Source: Paracoccus solventivorans (GTDB lineage Bacteria; Pseudomonadota; Alphaproteobacteria; Rhodobacterales; Rhodobacteraceae). From it: a DNA stretch of 64,000 bases. Below are positions 47,658 to 56,006 of the stretch, in pieces. Each line of letters opens with the position of its first letter. Within the stretch, counting starts at the first letter, position 1. The notes beneath the pieces were generated by a model. The model had not been told where the DNA came from, did not search any database, and saw only the letters and a list, made by a program, of their open reading frames with translations. A program made the translations under genes and the position numbers. The stretch covers positions 185,068 to 249,067 of the forward strand of contig NZ_FRCK01000004.1 of the NCBI RefSeq assembly GCF_900142875.1. The letters run 5' to 3'.

Positions 47658-49313
47658 TCACATATTCGGGTAGTTCGGGCCGTCGCCCCCCTGCGGCGTG
47701 GTCCAGACGATGTTCTGCGTCGGATCCTTGATGTCGCAGGTCTTGCAGTGCACGCAGTTCTGAAAGTTGATGACGAAGCGCGCGCCCTCGGGGGCGCTGG
47801 CGTCCTCGACCACCTCATAGACGCCGGCCGGGCAATAGCGCTGCGCCGGTTCCGCATATTCGGGCAGGTTCACCCGGATCGGGACCGATTGGTCCTTGAG
47901 TTTCAGGTGAGAGGGCTGGCTTTCCTCGTGATTGGTAAAGGAAAACGCGACGTTGGTCAGCCGGTCAAAGGACAGTTTCCCGTCCGGGCGCGGATAGTCG
48001 ATCGGCTTGAACTTTGCCGCCTTGCCGGTCGCGGCCGCGTCGGTCTTGCCGTGTTTCCAGTTGCCCAGGATGTTGGCGCGGAACAGGCTGGCGCCCCACA
48101 TGTCGATGCCGCCCAGCATCAGAGAGCCGATCATGCCGGTGCGCGACCACGCCGGCTTGACGTTGCGCACCCGCTTGAGGTCGCGGGCGATGGGGCCAGA
48201 GCGCACATCGGCCTCGTATTCGACCAGCTCGTCGCCCTCGCGCCCGGCGGCGATGGCGGCGGCGGCCGCCTCGGCCGCGGCTATGCCCGACAGCATGGCG
48301 TTGTGGTTGCCCTTGATGCGCGGCACGTTGACCAGCCCGGCCGAACAGCCCAGCAGCACCGCCCCCGGCACGGTCAGTTTCGGAATCGACTGCCAGCCGC
48401 CCTCGGAAATCGCCCGCGCGCCGTAAGCCACGCGCTTCCCGCCCTCGAGCAGCTCGGCCACCATCGGGTGATGCTTGAAGCGCTGGAACTCCATATAGGG
48501 GTAGAGATGCGGGTTTTCGTAGTTCAGATGGACCACGAAGCCGATCAGCACCTGGTTGTTCTCGGCGTGATAGATGAAGGAACCGCCGCCCGCGTTCTTG
48601 CCCAGCGGCCAGCCCATCGTGTGGATGACGGTGCCTTCCTTGTGCTTGGCCGGGTCGATGTCCCAGATTTCCTTCATGCCGATGCCGAATTTCTGCGGCT
48701 CGTGGCCCTGGGACAGGCCGCGGCCCTCGATCAGCTGGCGGGCGAGGCTGCCGCGCACGCCTTCGGCGATGAAGACATATTTGCCGCGCAGCTCCATCCC
48801 CGGCTCATAGTTCGGGCCGGGGGTGCCGTCGGCTTCCTTGCCCATCTCGCCGGCGACGACGCCGGCCACGCGGTCGCCGTCCATCACCAGTTCCGAGGCG
48901 GCCATGCCGGGGAAGATTTCCACGCCCAGCGCCTCGGCCTGCTCGGCCAGCCAGCGGCAGACATTGCCCATGCTGACGATGTAGTTGCCGTGGTTCGACA
49001 TCAGCTTCGGCATCGGCCAGTTCGGGATGCGGATCGACCCTGCCGGCCCCAGCATGACGAAACTGTCGGATTTCACCTCGGTGCGGATCGGGGCGCCGCG
49101 TTCCTTCCAGTCGGGAAGCAGCGCGTTCAGCCCGCAGGGGTCCAGCACCGCGCCCGACAGGATATGGGCGCCGACCTCGGATCCTTTTTCCAGCACCACC
49201 ACGTTCAGATCGGGGTCGATCTGCTTCAGCCGGATCGCGGCCGACAGGCCGGCGGGCCCCGCGCCGACGATCACGACATCGAATTCCATCGATTCGCGTT
49301 CGATCGTGGTCAT
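47658..49313 (-). CDS. Electron transfer flavoprotein:ubiquinone oxidoreductase
   Basis: ETF-QO passes electrons from ETF, reduced by acyl-CoA and other dehydrogenases, into the quinone pool at the inner membrane. The 551-residue protein has the FAD motif VVIVGAGPAGLSAAIRLKQ, EKGSEVGAHILSGAVLDP, and a C-terminal 4Fe-4S ferredoxin-like domain with YCPAGVYEV and the cysteine cluster CVHCKTCDIKDPTQNI. AGGAGGA precedes the ATG at 49313. The final ~35 bases of etfA are visible at the right edge, and an acyl-CoA dehydrogenase lies at 54.2-55.9 kb, so the whole route is represented. Confidence 0.96.
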   Translation of the reverse strand: MTTIERESMEFDVVIVGAGPAGLSAAIRLKQIDPDLNVVVLEKGSEVGAHILSGAVLDPCGLNALLPDWKERGAPIRTEVKSDSFVMLGPAGSIRIPNWPMPKLMSNHGNYIVSMGNVCRWLAEQAEALGVEIFPGMAASELVMDGDRVAGVVAGEMGKEADGTPGPNYEPGMELRGKYVFIAEGVRGSLARQLIEGRGLSQGHEPQKFGIGMKEIWDIDPAKHKEGTVIHTMGWPLGKNAGGGSFIYHAENNQVLIGFVVHLNYENPHLYPYMEFQRFKHHPMVAELLEGGKRVAYGARAISEGGWQSIPKLTVPGAVLLGCSAGLVNVPRIKGNHNAMLSGIAAAEAAAAAIAAGREGDELVEYEADVRSGPIARDLKRVRNVKPAWSRTGMIGSLMLGGIDMWGASLFRANILGNWKHGKTDAAATGKAAKFKPIDYPRPDGKLSFDRLTNVAFSFTNHEESQPSHLKLKDQSVPIRVNLPEYAEPAQRYCPAGVYEVVEDASAPEGARFVINFQNCVHCKTCDIKDPTQNIVWTTPQGGDGPNYPNM

Positions 49314-49451
49314 GGTTTCGTCCTCCTGTGGCGTCTTTCGGCTGGGAATCGGTTCCGACATAGGGGGGATCGCCGGTCGAGACAATTGATATTGCACAGG
49401 CAGGAAGCAGCCAATGCGTGCGGTTGGGCGCTTGCGTCGGCCCAGTGGCTG

Positions 49452-49497
49452 CGCCACGATGCTGCGAAACGCGGCTTCGCCACGATGCCGCGAAACG
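49452..49497. repeat. Two short direct repeats upstream of greA
   Basis: CGCCACGATGCTGCGAAACG at 49452-49471 is repeated as CGCCACGATGCCGCGAAACG at 49478-49497, 19 of 20 bases alike and 26 bases apart. They lie between the divergent ETF-QO and greA genes, a candidate operator position, though no regulator is known to me for this sequence. Confidence 0.6.
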
Positions 49498-49501
49498 ACG
49501 A

Positions 49502-49545
49502 CGCCCCCAGCCTGACGCCCCTTGCCCAAGGCCGGGGGCGTTTCT
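49502..49545 (+). promoter_or_regulatory. Terminator-like hairpin in the greA leader
   Basis: CGCCCCC (49502-49508) pairs with GGGGGCG (49534-49540), extended inward by four more pairs after one mismatch, and is followed by TTTCT. It ends 13 bases before the greA start. Because the gene on the left is divergent, a rightward terminator here must act inside the greA transcript, as an attenuator. E. coli greA has a leader terminator that yields GraL RNAs; whether this is comparable is inference. Confidence 0.65.
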
Positions 49546-49558
49546 ACACGAGGACCGG

Positions 49559-50029
49559 ATGGAAAAGATACCGATGACCCGCGCGGGGTTCGACCAGCTC
49601 GACGCCGAGCTGCGCGCGCTCAAGACCGAGGACCGGCCCGCGGTGATCCGCGCCATCGCCGAGGCGCGCGAACACGGCGACCTGTCGGAGAACGCCGAAT
49701 ACCACTCGGCCCGCGAAAAGCAGTCCTTCATCGAGGGAAGGATCAAGGAGCTGGAGATGATCATCTCTCGCGCCGAGGTGATCGACACCGCGAAACTGTC
49801 GGGCAGCGTCAAGTTCGGCGCCAGGGTCACGCTGGTGGACGAGGACACCGACGAGGAAAAGACCTATATGCTGGTCGGCGAGCAAGAGGCCGACCTGGAA
49901 CGCGGGCTGCTGAACGTGCGCTCGCCGCTGGCGCGGGCGCTGATCGGCAAGGACGAGGGCGACAGCGTCGATGTCGTCACCCCCGGCGGGCAGAAAAGCT
50001 ACGAGATCCTGTCGATCCGTTATGAATGA
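49559..50029 (+). CDS. greA: Transcription elongation factor GreA
   Basis: GreA stimulates RNA cleavage by backtracked RNA polymerase. The 156-residue product starts [20 protein letters not shown], has the coiled-coil tip with the acidic residues in [20 protein letters not shown], and the C-terminal FKBP-like domain ending [28 protein letters not shown] precedes the ATG. The start of the next gene overlaps its end by 8 bases, so both are co-translated. Confidence 0.97.
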   Translation: MEKIPMTRAGFDQLDAELRALKTEDRPAVIRAIAEAREHGDLSENAEYHSAREKQSFIEGRIKELEMIISRAEVIDTAKLSGSVKFGARVTLVDEDTDEEKTYMLVGEQEADLERGLLNVRSPLARALIGKDEGDSVDVVTPGGQKSYEILSIRYE

Positions 50030-50954
50030 GCTGACCGGATGGCTGCACCGGCTGACCGCCGGCCGCGACCGCGCAGTGGTGGTGGGCGCGGCCGTCACGG
50101 CGGCGTGGCTGCTGCTGGTGGCGCTGTTCTGGCTGTTCGGCCCCGAGGGCGCGCCGCTGTCCGGGCTGGCGCGGCTGCTGTCGCTGGCGGGGGTGCTGCT
50201 GCCGGTGGCGCTGATCTGGCTGGCGGTGGCGCTGGCCGGCGCCACTGCCGAGCTGAAGCGCGAATCGGTGCTGCTGCGCGCGCAGCTGGACCTGATGCGC
50301 GGCGCCCCGGGCGACGGGGGCGGCGATTCGGCCCAGACCGCGCGCGCGGCGATGCCGCCCGGGCGTGATCCGGGCGCCGCCCCGCCGCCGCCCCGCACCC
50401 CCTCGGCCGCCGCAACCCCGCGCCCCGCGCGGGCGCAGCCCGAGACGCGGCAGGGCGACCTGCCGTTCGAGCAGCCCGCCCCGGTCGCCGTCCCCCCGGC
50501 CGAGCTGATCGCGGCGCTGAATTTTCCCGACGGGCCCGACGACCATCGCGCCATCGCGGCGCTGCGGGCCTCGCTGGCCGACCCCGAGGCCGCCCGCACC
50601 ATCCGCGCCGCGCAGGATGTGGTGACGCTGCTGGCGCAGCACGGGATCTATGCCGACGACCTGGACCGCGCCGCGCTGTCGGCGCCGCTGTGGCGGCGGT
50701 TCCTCGAGGGTGAGCGCGGGTCGGCGCTGGCGGCGCTGGCCAGCGGCGACGACACCGCCGCCGAGATCGCCGCCGGGCTGATGCGCACGGACGAGGTGTT
50801 CCGCGACGCCGCCCACCATTTCCTGCGGCAATATGACCGCACCCTGACAAGAATCGCCGCCGAGCTGTCCGACGAGGCGCTGGTGGCGCTGTCCGACACC
50901 CGCTCGGGGCGCGGATTCGCGCTGCTGGCGCAGGTGACGGGGATGTTCGGCTGA
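50022..50954 (+). CDS. Two-helix membrane protein, unknown
   Basis: The 310-residue protein has two N-terminal membrane helices ([20 protein letters not shown] and [20 protein letters not shown]), a short coiled coil ([17 protein letters not shown]), a Pro/Ala/Arg-rich disordered linker (about 95-160) and a helical cytosolic domain (about 165-310). I do not recognise the family. It overlaps greA by 8 bases and azlC by one base (TGATG), so it belongs to one operon with both. Confidence 0.75.
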   Translation: MNELTGWLHRLTAGRDRAVVVGAAVTAAWLLLVALFWLFGPEGAPLSGLARLLSLAGVLLPVALIWLAVALAGATAELKRESVLLRAQLDLMRGAPGDGGGDSAQTARAAMPPGRDPGAAPPPPRTPSAAATPRPARAQPETRQGDLPFEQPAPVAVPPAELIAALNFPDGPDDHRAIAALRASLADPEAARTIRAAQDVVTLLAQHGIYADDLDRAALSAPLWRRFLEGERGSALAALASGDDTAAEIAAGLMRTDEVFRDAAHHFLRQYDRTLTRIAAELSDEALVALSDTRSGRGFALLAQVTGMFG

Positions 50955-51733
50955 TGGCGGGGAGCGGACCGGCGGAACCGGGTCCGGCGCCGGCCCGCGA
51001 CGCCGCGATGTGGCGGGCGGCGCGGATGGGGTTCCTGCACGCCTTTCCGTTCCTGCTGGTGCTGGCGCCGTTCGCGATCCTGTTCGGGGTGGTGGCGACG
51101 GCGGCGGGGCTGGATATCCTGCAGGTGATGGGGTTTTCCGTGCTGGTGCTGGCCGGGGCCTCGCAGTTCAGCGCCGTGCAGCTGATGAGCGAGCACGCCC
51201 CGGTGATCGTGGTGCTGCTGTCGTCGCTGGCGATCAACCTGCGGATGGCGATGTATTCCGCCTCGCTCACCCCATGGCTGGGGCGGGCGCCGGCCTGGCA
51301 GCGGGCGGTGATCGCCTTTGTGCTGATCGACCAGAGCTACGGCATGGCGGTGCAGCGATTCGAGCGCGAGCCGCGGATGACCATGGCCGAGCGGGTGGGC
51401 TATCTGTTCGGCCTGTCGCCGGTGCTGTGCCTGCCGTGGGTGCTGTTCACCTGGGTCGGCGCCACCGCCGGAAAGATGATTCCGGCAGAATGGCCGCTGG
51501 ATTTCGCGGTGCCGATCACCTTTCTGGCGCTGATCGCGCCGATGCTGCGCACCGTGGCCCATGTGGTGGCGGCGGCGGTATCGGTGGTGGTGGCGCTGGT
51601 TCTGTCGGGGATGCCCTCGGGGACCGGGGTGCTGGTGGCCGGAGCGCTGGGCATGGCCGCCGGCGCCTGGTTCGAGGGGCGGCAGGCCCGCCGCGCCGCC
51701 GCCCGGCAGCTTGATGAGGGGCGCGCGGAGTGA
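50954..51733 (+). CDS. azlC: AzlC-family branched-chain amino acid exporter subunit
   Basis: AzlC is the large subunit of branched-chain amino acid exporters. The 259-residue membrane protein shows GFLHAFPFLLVLAPFAILFG, FSVLVLAGASQFSAVQLM and a run of further hydrophobic helices with FVLIDQSYGMAVQRFE, in the family arrangement. Its start overlaps the preceding stop, and azlD follows with a 4-base overlap. Confidence 0.93.
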   Translation: MAGSGPAEPGPAPARDAAMWRAARMGFLHAFPFLLVLAPFAILFGVVATAAGLDILQVMGFSVLVLAGASQFSAVQLMSEHAPVIVVLLSSLAINLRMAMYSASLTPWLGRAPAWQRAVIAFVLIDQSYGMAVQRFEREPRMTMAERVGYLFGLSPVLCLPWVLFTWVGATAGKMIPAEWPLDFAVPITFLALIAPMLRTVAHVVAAAVSVVVALVLSGMPSGTGVLVAGALGMAAGAWFEGRQARRAAARQLDEGRAE

Positions 51734-52059
51734 GCGGATATTCGGATGCCGCGATCTGGTTCGTGATCCTGGCGCTGGGGGTCGGCACCTTCCTGCTGCG
51801 CTGGTCGTTCCTGGGCGCGGCAGGCCGCCGGCCGGTGCCGGAATGGGCCGGGCGCTGGCTGCGCTACACCGCGGTGGCGGTGCTGCCGGCGCTGGTCGCG
51901 CCGCTGGTGATCTGGCCGCCGGCGACCGGCGGCACCCCCGACCCGATGCGGCTGGCCGCGGCCGCGGCGACGGTGGCGGCCGGGCTGCTGACCCGCAGCA
52001 CGCTGTGGGCGATCATCGTCGGCGGGGTGGTGCTGACCGCAGGCTTCTGGCTGGGCTAG
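51730..52059 (+). CDS. azlD: AzlD-family branched-chain amino acid exporter subunit
   Basis: The 109-residue partner of AzlC has four hydrophobic segments, beginning with WFVILALGVGTFLLRWSFLG and including YTAVAVLPALVAPLVIWPP and LLTRSTLWAIIVGGVV. The start is a GTG at 51730 overlapping the azlC stop. A repeat-B element with a GGGGGC/GCCCCC hairpin follows 8 bases after its stop and may terminate the operon. Confidence 0.93.
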   Translation: MSGYSDAAIWFVILALGVGTFLLRWSFLGAAGRRPVPEWAGRWLRYTAVAVLPALVAPLVIWPPATGGTPDPMRLAAAAATVAAGLLTRSTLWAIIVGGVVLTAGFWLG

Positions 52060-52063
52060 GCAA

Positions 52064-52130
52064 GCCGGGGGCTGCGCGCCCCCATCATCGTATACGACGA
52101 TCCCGCCGGATATTTCAGACAGAAGATCGG
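52064..52130. repeat. Dispersed intergenic repeat B between convergent genes
   Basis: A GGGGGCTGCGCGCCCCC hairpin (about 52067-52083) is followed by an ATCGTATACGAT palindrome (52087-52098) and a GGATATTTCAGACAGAAGAT box at 52108. It lies between the ends of azlD and the lipoprotein gene, a position suited to a bidirectional terminator. Confidence 0.65.
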
Positions 52131-52182
52131 AGGCGGGCACGCTTTGGGCGTGTCTTGCCGGCCGGAGGTTGCGCAGCGCGGC

Positions 52183-52836
52183 TTACTGCGCGGCGGTGCG
52201 GATCAGGCGGCCGTTCTGGTAGCCCTCGATCGAGCCGTCCTTCTGGCGCAGCAGCACGTCGTGGTTGTTGTCGGGATCGCCGTCCTGATGGCGCTTCGAC
52301 TGCACGCCGGGCAGGGTCAGGAACCAGTTGCGCAGCTTGAGCGGGCTGAACCCGGTCGGCGCGCCCTCGAACCCCGGGACGCGCGACAGCGCCTTGCCGG
52401 TGTTCACCGCGCAGAAGGATTTCGGCGAGGCACCCTGCGCCTCGACCGCGCGGATCGCGGCCTCGGCGATCTCGGGGCGGACGAACACCGTATCCTCGGC
52501 CACCCAGTAGGTCTCGCGCGCGTGGTAGTCGATGTAGAAGCGCTTGAAGTTGTCGGTGATCCCGTAAAGCACGTCGTTGCGCTCGGGGATGCGCGGGTGT
52601 TCCCAGCTGCCGGCCGGGTCGTAGATCACCCGCTGGCTGCCGTTGACCATCAGCGCGGAATGCCCGCCCTCGCCCCGCGGAATCCCGATGACGGTGAATA
52701 GGGTGATCGACGGCGGTTCGTTCGAGACATAGCGCGCGCCGTTCAGCGCCCTTTCGTCGTCCCATTTGCGTTCGGCGCAGGCAGCGACCGCGGCGGTCGC
52801 GCCCAGCACCAGAAATGCGCGCCGTTGCATCAGCAT
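52183..52836 (-). CDS. Lipoprotein of unknown family, possibly a papain-like fold
   Basis: The 217-residue protein starts MLMQRRAFLVLGATAAVAAC, a signal peptide with lipobox and possible twin-arginine character (QRRAFLV). AGGAAT lies upstream of the ATG at 52836. In the mature part a histidine in RGEGGHSALMV precedes a cysteine in SPKSFCAVNTGKAL, the His-then-Cys order of circularly permuted NlpC/P60 (YiiX/LRAT-like) enzymes. That assignment is my inference; no curated family comes to mind. The region is conserved enough in style (IYDPAGSWEH, YWVAEDTVFV) to be a real protein. Confidence 0.7.
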   Translation of the reverse strand: MLMQRRAFLVLGATAAVAACAERKWDDERALNGARYVSNEPPSITLFTVIGIPRGEGGHSALMVNGSQRVIYDPAGSWEHPRIPERNDVLYGITDNFKRFYIDYHARETYWVAEDTVFVRPEIAEAAIRAVEAQGASPKSFCAVNTGKALSRVPGFEGAPTGFSPLKLRNWFLTLPGVQSKRHQDGDPDNNHDVLLRQKDGSIEGYQNGRLIRTAAQ

Positions 52837-52920
52837 GTCAGGCAATTCCTTGCGGTCGCCAGCCCGGGGGCAGGGCGGCGGTTGGTGTGATGGTGTCGAG
52901 GCCGGTCCGGCGAAGGGGCG

Positions 52921-53085
52921 TCAGGCGTTGGCCAGCGCCAGGAAGATCAGCACTGCGATGGACAGCCCGCCCGCCCAGGCCATGAAGCGGACGAAGCCGA
53001 CGAAGGTCCGCTCCTGGGCGGTGGCGTCCATCGTGCCCGGCACATGCGCGGCGGCGGTATGGGTGGAATCATGCGTCGTGGCCAT
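52921..53085 (-). CDS. ctaH: aa3-type cytochrome c oxidase subunit IV
   Basis: The 54-residue protein is a single-helix accessory subunit of aa3 oxidase. Its C-terminal half (RTFVGFVRFMAWAGGLSIAV then LIFLALANA) closely matches what I recall of Paracoccus denitrificans subunit IV, which ends LSIAVLVFLALANS. The N-terminus (MATTHDSTHTAAAH) is hydrophilic. The start at 53085 is preferred to a longer in-frame start at 53127. It stands alone, away from the other oxidase genes. Confidence 0.85.
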   Translation of the reverse strand: MATTHDSTHTAAAHVPGTMDATAQERTFVGFVRFMAWAGGLSIAVLIFLALANA

Positions 53086-53151
53086 CTGCGGTCGGTCCCC
53101 TGCGGCTTTTTGTCCTGTCGCGCCCATGGCTAGCCCAATCCGCGCGCGCTG

Positions 53152-54201
53152 TCACGCCCTCCACAGCACGGCGCCATGGGCGTCGTGGCCGGCCTGCCGC
53201 ACAATCCCGCGAGCGGCGAGTGCGTTCAGATGCGCCACCGCCTCGACCAGCGCGAGGCCGTATTCGGCGTCGCCGATGCGGCGGGAAAACAGCACATCGA
53301 AACAGCCGACCGCGGTGCGGGGCTGATCCGCCAGCGCCTGCGCGATGCGGCGCAGGGCCGATTCGTGGTTGTCCGCCAGCTGCGTCAGCCGCAGGGGCAG
53401 GCCGGTGAAAGGCAGCTTGTGGCCGGGCAGCACCAGCTGCCCGGGCCGGGCCAGCGCCGCCAGCCGGGTGCAGCTGTCCAGCCAGTCCTGCACCGGGTTC
53501 GCCCCCGGTTCCGTCGGATAGACCCCGAGATTGGGCGAGATCCCCGGCAGCAGCTGGTCGCCGCCGATCACCAGATCGTCGTCCTGCGACCACAGGGTGA
53601 TGTGTTCGGCCGAATGCCCCTCGCCCATGGCCACCAGCCAGCGGCGGCCGCCGAGGTGCAGGGTCTCGCCCTCGCGCACGCGGCGGAACCCCAGCGGCAG
53701 CGGGTGAACCACGTCGGCGGTGTTCCACGGCCGTTCGGAGGCGCGCTGCGCCAGCCGGTCGGGGTCCATCCCCGCGCGGCGCCAGAAGGCGATCTGTTCC
53801 GCGGTCGCGCGCTCCTGCGCGTCCAGCGCCAGCATCCGCGCGAACAGCCAGGCGGTGCGGCTGGTCCACAGCTCGGCGCCGCGCGCGACGAACCAGCCGG
53901 CAAGCCCGATATGGTCGGGGTGCTGGTGGGTGGCCAGCACCCGCACCACCGGCGCGCCCGCCAGCGGTCCGGCCAGCAGCCGCCCCCAGATCTCGCGCCC
54001 GCGGCCGGTGTCGAAGCCGGTGTCGACCACCGTCCAGCCGTCCTCGTCCCGCAGCGCATAGACGTTGACGTGGTCCAGCCGCATCGGCAGCGGCAGGCGC
54101 ATCCACAGCACGCCCTCGGCCACTTCGGTGGCCTGCCCCTCGGGCGGGGGCTCGGGCCAGGGATGGCGCACGCCCTCGGCCGTGCGGGCGCCCGAGGTCA
54201 T
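53152..54201 (-). CDS. MBL-fold metallohydrolase
   Basis: The 349-residue protein has the metallo-beta-lactamase core: VNVYALRDEDGWTVVDTGFD, the zinc motif ATHQHPDHIGLAGW, VAMGEGHSAEHITLW, DDLVIGGDQLLPGIS and VLPGHKLPFTG. The longer C-terminal winged-helix part (VEAVAHLNALAARGIV) is typical of LACTB2-like hydrolases. The substrate is unknown; in Rhodobacteraceae such genes often go with acyl-CoA metabolism. Its start overlaps the stop of the acyl-CoA dehydrogenase gene by 4 bases, so the two are coupled. Confidence 0.9.
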   Translation of the reverse strand: MTSGARTAEGVRHPWPEPPPEGQATEVAEGVLWMRLPLPMRLDHVNVYALRDEDGWTVVDTGFDTGRGREIWGRLLAGPLAGAPVVRVLATHQHPDHIGLAGWFVARGAELWTSRTAWLFARMLALDAQERATAEQIAFWRRAGMDPDRLAQRASERPWNTADVVHPLPLGFRRVREGETLHLGGRRWLVAMGEGHSAEHITLWSQDDDLVIGGDQLLPGISPNLGVYPTEPGANPVQDWLDSCTRLAALARPGQLVLPGHKLPFTGLPLRLTQLADNHESALRRIAQALADQPRTAVGCFDVLFSRRIGDAEYGLALVEAVAHLNALAARGIVRQAGHDAHGAVLWRA

Positions 54202-55889
54202 GCGCCCAGCCCGAAGGCGTCGTCGGGGATCGCGGCCAGCTGGTCGATGCCGGCGCTCGCCTCGGCCAGGTCGCCGGCGTTCCGGGGCAGGATGCGGGTG
54301 ATGTAGATGCGGGCCAGCGCCGCGCGCGCGCCGGCGCCCTTTTGCGCGGCGATCAGGTGGAAATGCGCGCCCAGCACCCGGGCGAAGGCAGCCAGATACG
54401 GCGTCGCCCCGGCCAGCCGGTCGGGCTGCGAGGACGCCAGCAGCGATTCGGTCGCCGCCCGCAGTGCCTGCGCGGCCTCGCGCAGCGGCGCGGCAAGGTC
54501 CGGCAGGGCGTCCTGCGCCGCATCGGCCCCGGCCAGAACCTCGTCGATCAGGGCGAATGCCATCTCGCCCCCGTCCATCATCTTGCGCAGCACCAGGTCG
54601 ATGGCCTGGATGCCGTTGGTGCCTTCGTAGATCGGGGTGATGCGCACGTCGCGCAGATATTGCGCGGCGCCGGTTTCCTCGATGAAGCCCATGCCGCCGT
54701 GGACCTGCACGCCGGTATCTGCGACGCGGCAGCCGACATCGGTGCCGTAGGCCTTGGCGATCGGGGTCAGGAAGGCGGCGCGGGCGGTCCAGCCGTCCTC
54801 GCCCGTCGCCGCTGCCAGATCCAGCGCCTGCGCGCAGGCCAGGCCGATGGCGCGGGCGGCGAACACCTCGGCCCGCGACACCGCCAGCATCCGGCGCACG
54901 TCGGGGTGGGTGATGATCGCGCCCATCTGCGCGCGCTCGGCCGCATAGGCGGCGGCCTGCTGCAACGCGGCCTCGGCCACGGCGACGCCCTGCATCCCCA
55001 CCGCCAGCCGCGCCGCGTTCATCATGGTGAACATGGCGGCCATGCCCTTGTGTTCCTGGCCGATCAGCCAGCCCTTGGCGCCCTCATAGCTCATCACGCA
55101 GGTGGGCGAGCCGTGGATGCCCATCTTGTGTTCCAGCGACACCACCTTGAGGCTGTTGGCCACCCCCGGCTTGCCGTTGTCGTCGGGCAGGTATTTCGGG
55201 ACCATGAACAGGCTGATGCCGCGGGTGCCCTTGCCCCCGTCGGGCAGGCGCGCCAGCACCGCGTGGCAGGTGTTCTCGTTCACGTCGCTGTCGCCCCAGG
55301 TGATGAAGATCTTCTGCCCGGTGATGCGATAGGTGCCGTCGTCGGCGCGTTCCGCCCGCGTGGTCAGCGCCCCCACGTCGGAACCCGCCTGCGGCTCGGT
55401 CAGGTTCATGGTGCCGTTCCATTCGCCCGAGATCAGCTTGGGCAGATAGAGCGCGCGCAGCTCGTCGCTGGCGTGGTGCTGCAGCGCCTCGATCTGGCCT
55501 TGGGTCAGCAGCGGGTTCAGCTGCAGCGACAGGCAGGCGCCGGCGAACATCTCGGCCACGGCGACGTTCAGCGTCTGCGGCAGCCCGGCGCCGCCGTATT
55601 CGGGGTCGGCCGACAGCCCGATCCAGCCGCCCTCGGCCAGCGCCGCAAAGCCGGTGTCGAAACCGGGGGACGAGCGCACCGCGCCGTTTTCCAGCCGCGC
55701 CGGGGTCAGGTCGCCGTTGCGGTTCAGCGGCGCCAGCACCTCGGTCGCCAGCCGCCCCGCCTCCGTCAGGATGGCGGAAACCGTTTCGGGGGTGGCTTCG
55801 GCAAAGCGCTCGGTCGCGGCGATCCCGGCCAGCGGGACCACGGAGTCCAGGATAAAGGCGATGTCTTCGACCGGCGCGCGATAGGCCAT
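54198..55889 (-). CDS. Acyl-CoA dehydrogenase, long (DmdC/FadE-like) type
   Basis: The 563-residue flavoenzyme introduces a trans double bond in acyl-CoAs and passes electrons to ETF. Landmarks are MNLTEPQAGSDVGALTTRAE, ITGQKIFITWGDSD, GMQGVAVAEAALQQAAAYA, GVQVHGGMGFIEETGAAQYL and the active-site region ITPIYEGTNGIQAIDLVLRK, with an extra C-terminal helical domain. The long form occurs in methylmercaptopropionyl-CoA dehydrogenases and in some beta-oxidation enzymes; the two cannot be told apart here. It is the first gene of a two-gene unit with an MBL hydrolase. Confidence 0.92.
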   Translation of the reverse strand: MAYRAPVEDIAFILDSVVPLAGIAATERFAEATPETVSAILTEAGRLATEVLAPLNRNGDLTPARLENGAVRSSPGFDTGFAALAEGGWIGLSADPEYGGAGLPQTLNVAVAEMFAGACLSLQLNPLLTQGQIEALQHHASDELRALYLPKLISGEWNGTMNLTEPQAGSDVGALTTRAERADDGTYRITGQKIFITWGDSDVNENTCHAVLARLPDGGKGTRGISLFMVPKYLPDDNGKPGVANSLKVVSLEHKMGIHGSPTCVMSYEGAKGWLIGQEHKGMAAMFTMMNAARLAVGMQGVAVAEAALQQAAAYAAERAQMGAIITHPDVRRMLAVSRAEVFAARAIGLACAQALDLAAATGEDGWTARAAFLTPIAKAYGTDVGCRVADTGVQVHGGMGFIEETGAAQYLRDVRITPIYEGTNGIQAIDLVLRKMMDGGEMAFALIDEVLAGADAAQDALPDLAAPLREAAQALRAATESLLASSQPDRLAGATPYLAAFARVLGAHFHLIAAQKGAGARAALARIYITRILPRNAGDLAEASAGIDQLAAIPDDAFGLGA

Positions 55890-56006
55890 GGGCGTTCCCT
55901 TATGTGCTGCGCAGGGCGTTGCAATCCGGCCTCATGCGCGTATGTCCGTTTTCCGGCCGCAACCCTAATGTCCCGTCGGCCCGCTGCAACCCCGCAAAGA
56001 GACAAG

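Noticed and set aside
49452..49497. Direct repeats upstream of greA as the start of a CRISPR array
   Set aside because: Only two units with a 6-base gap between them; no regular spacers and no cas genes.
45768..49577. Long plus-strand open frames opposite the TPR protein and ETF-QO
   Set aside because: Same antisense effect; composition is His/Arg/Gly-rich without motifs, while the minus strand has clear protein families.
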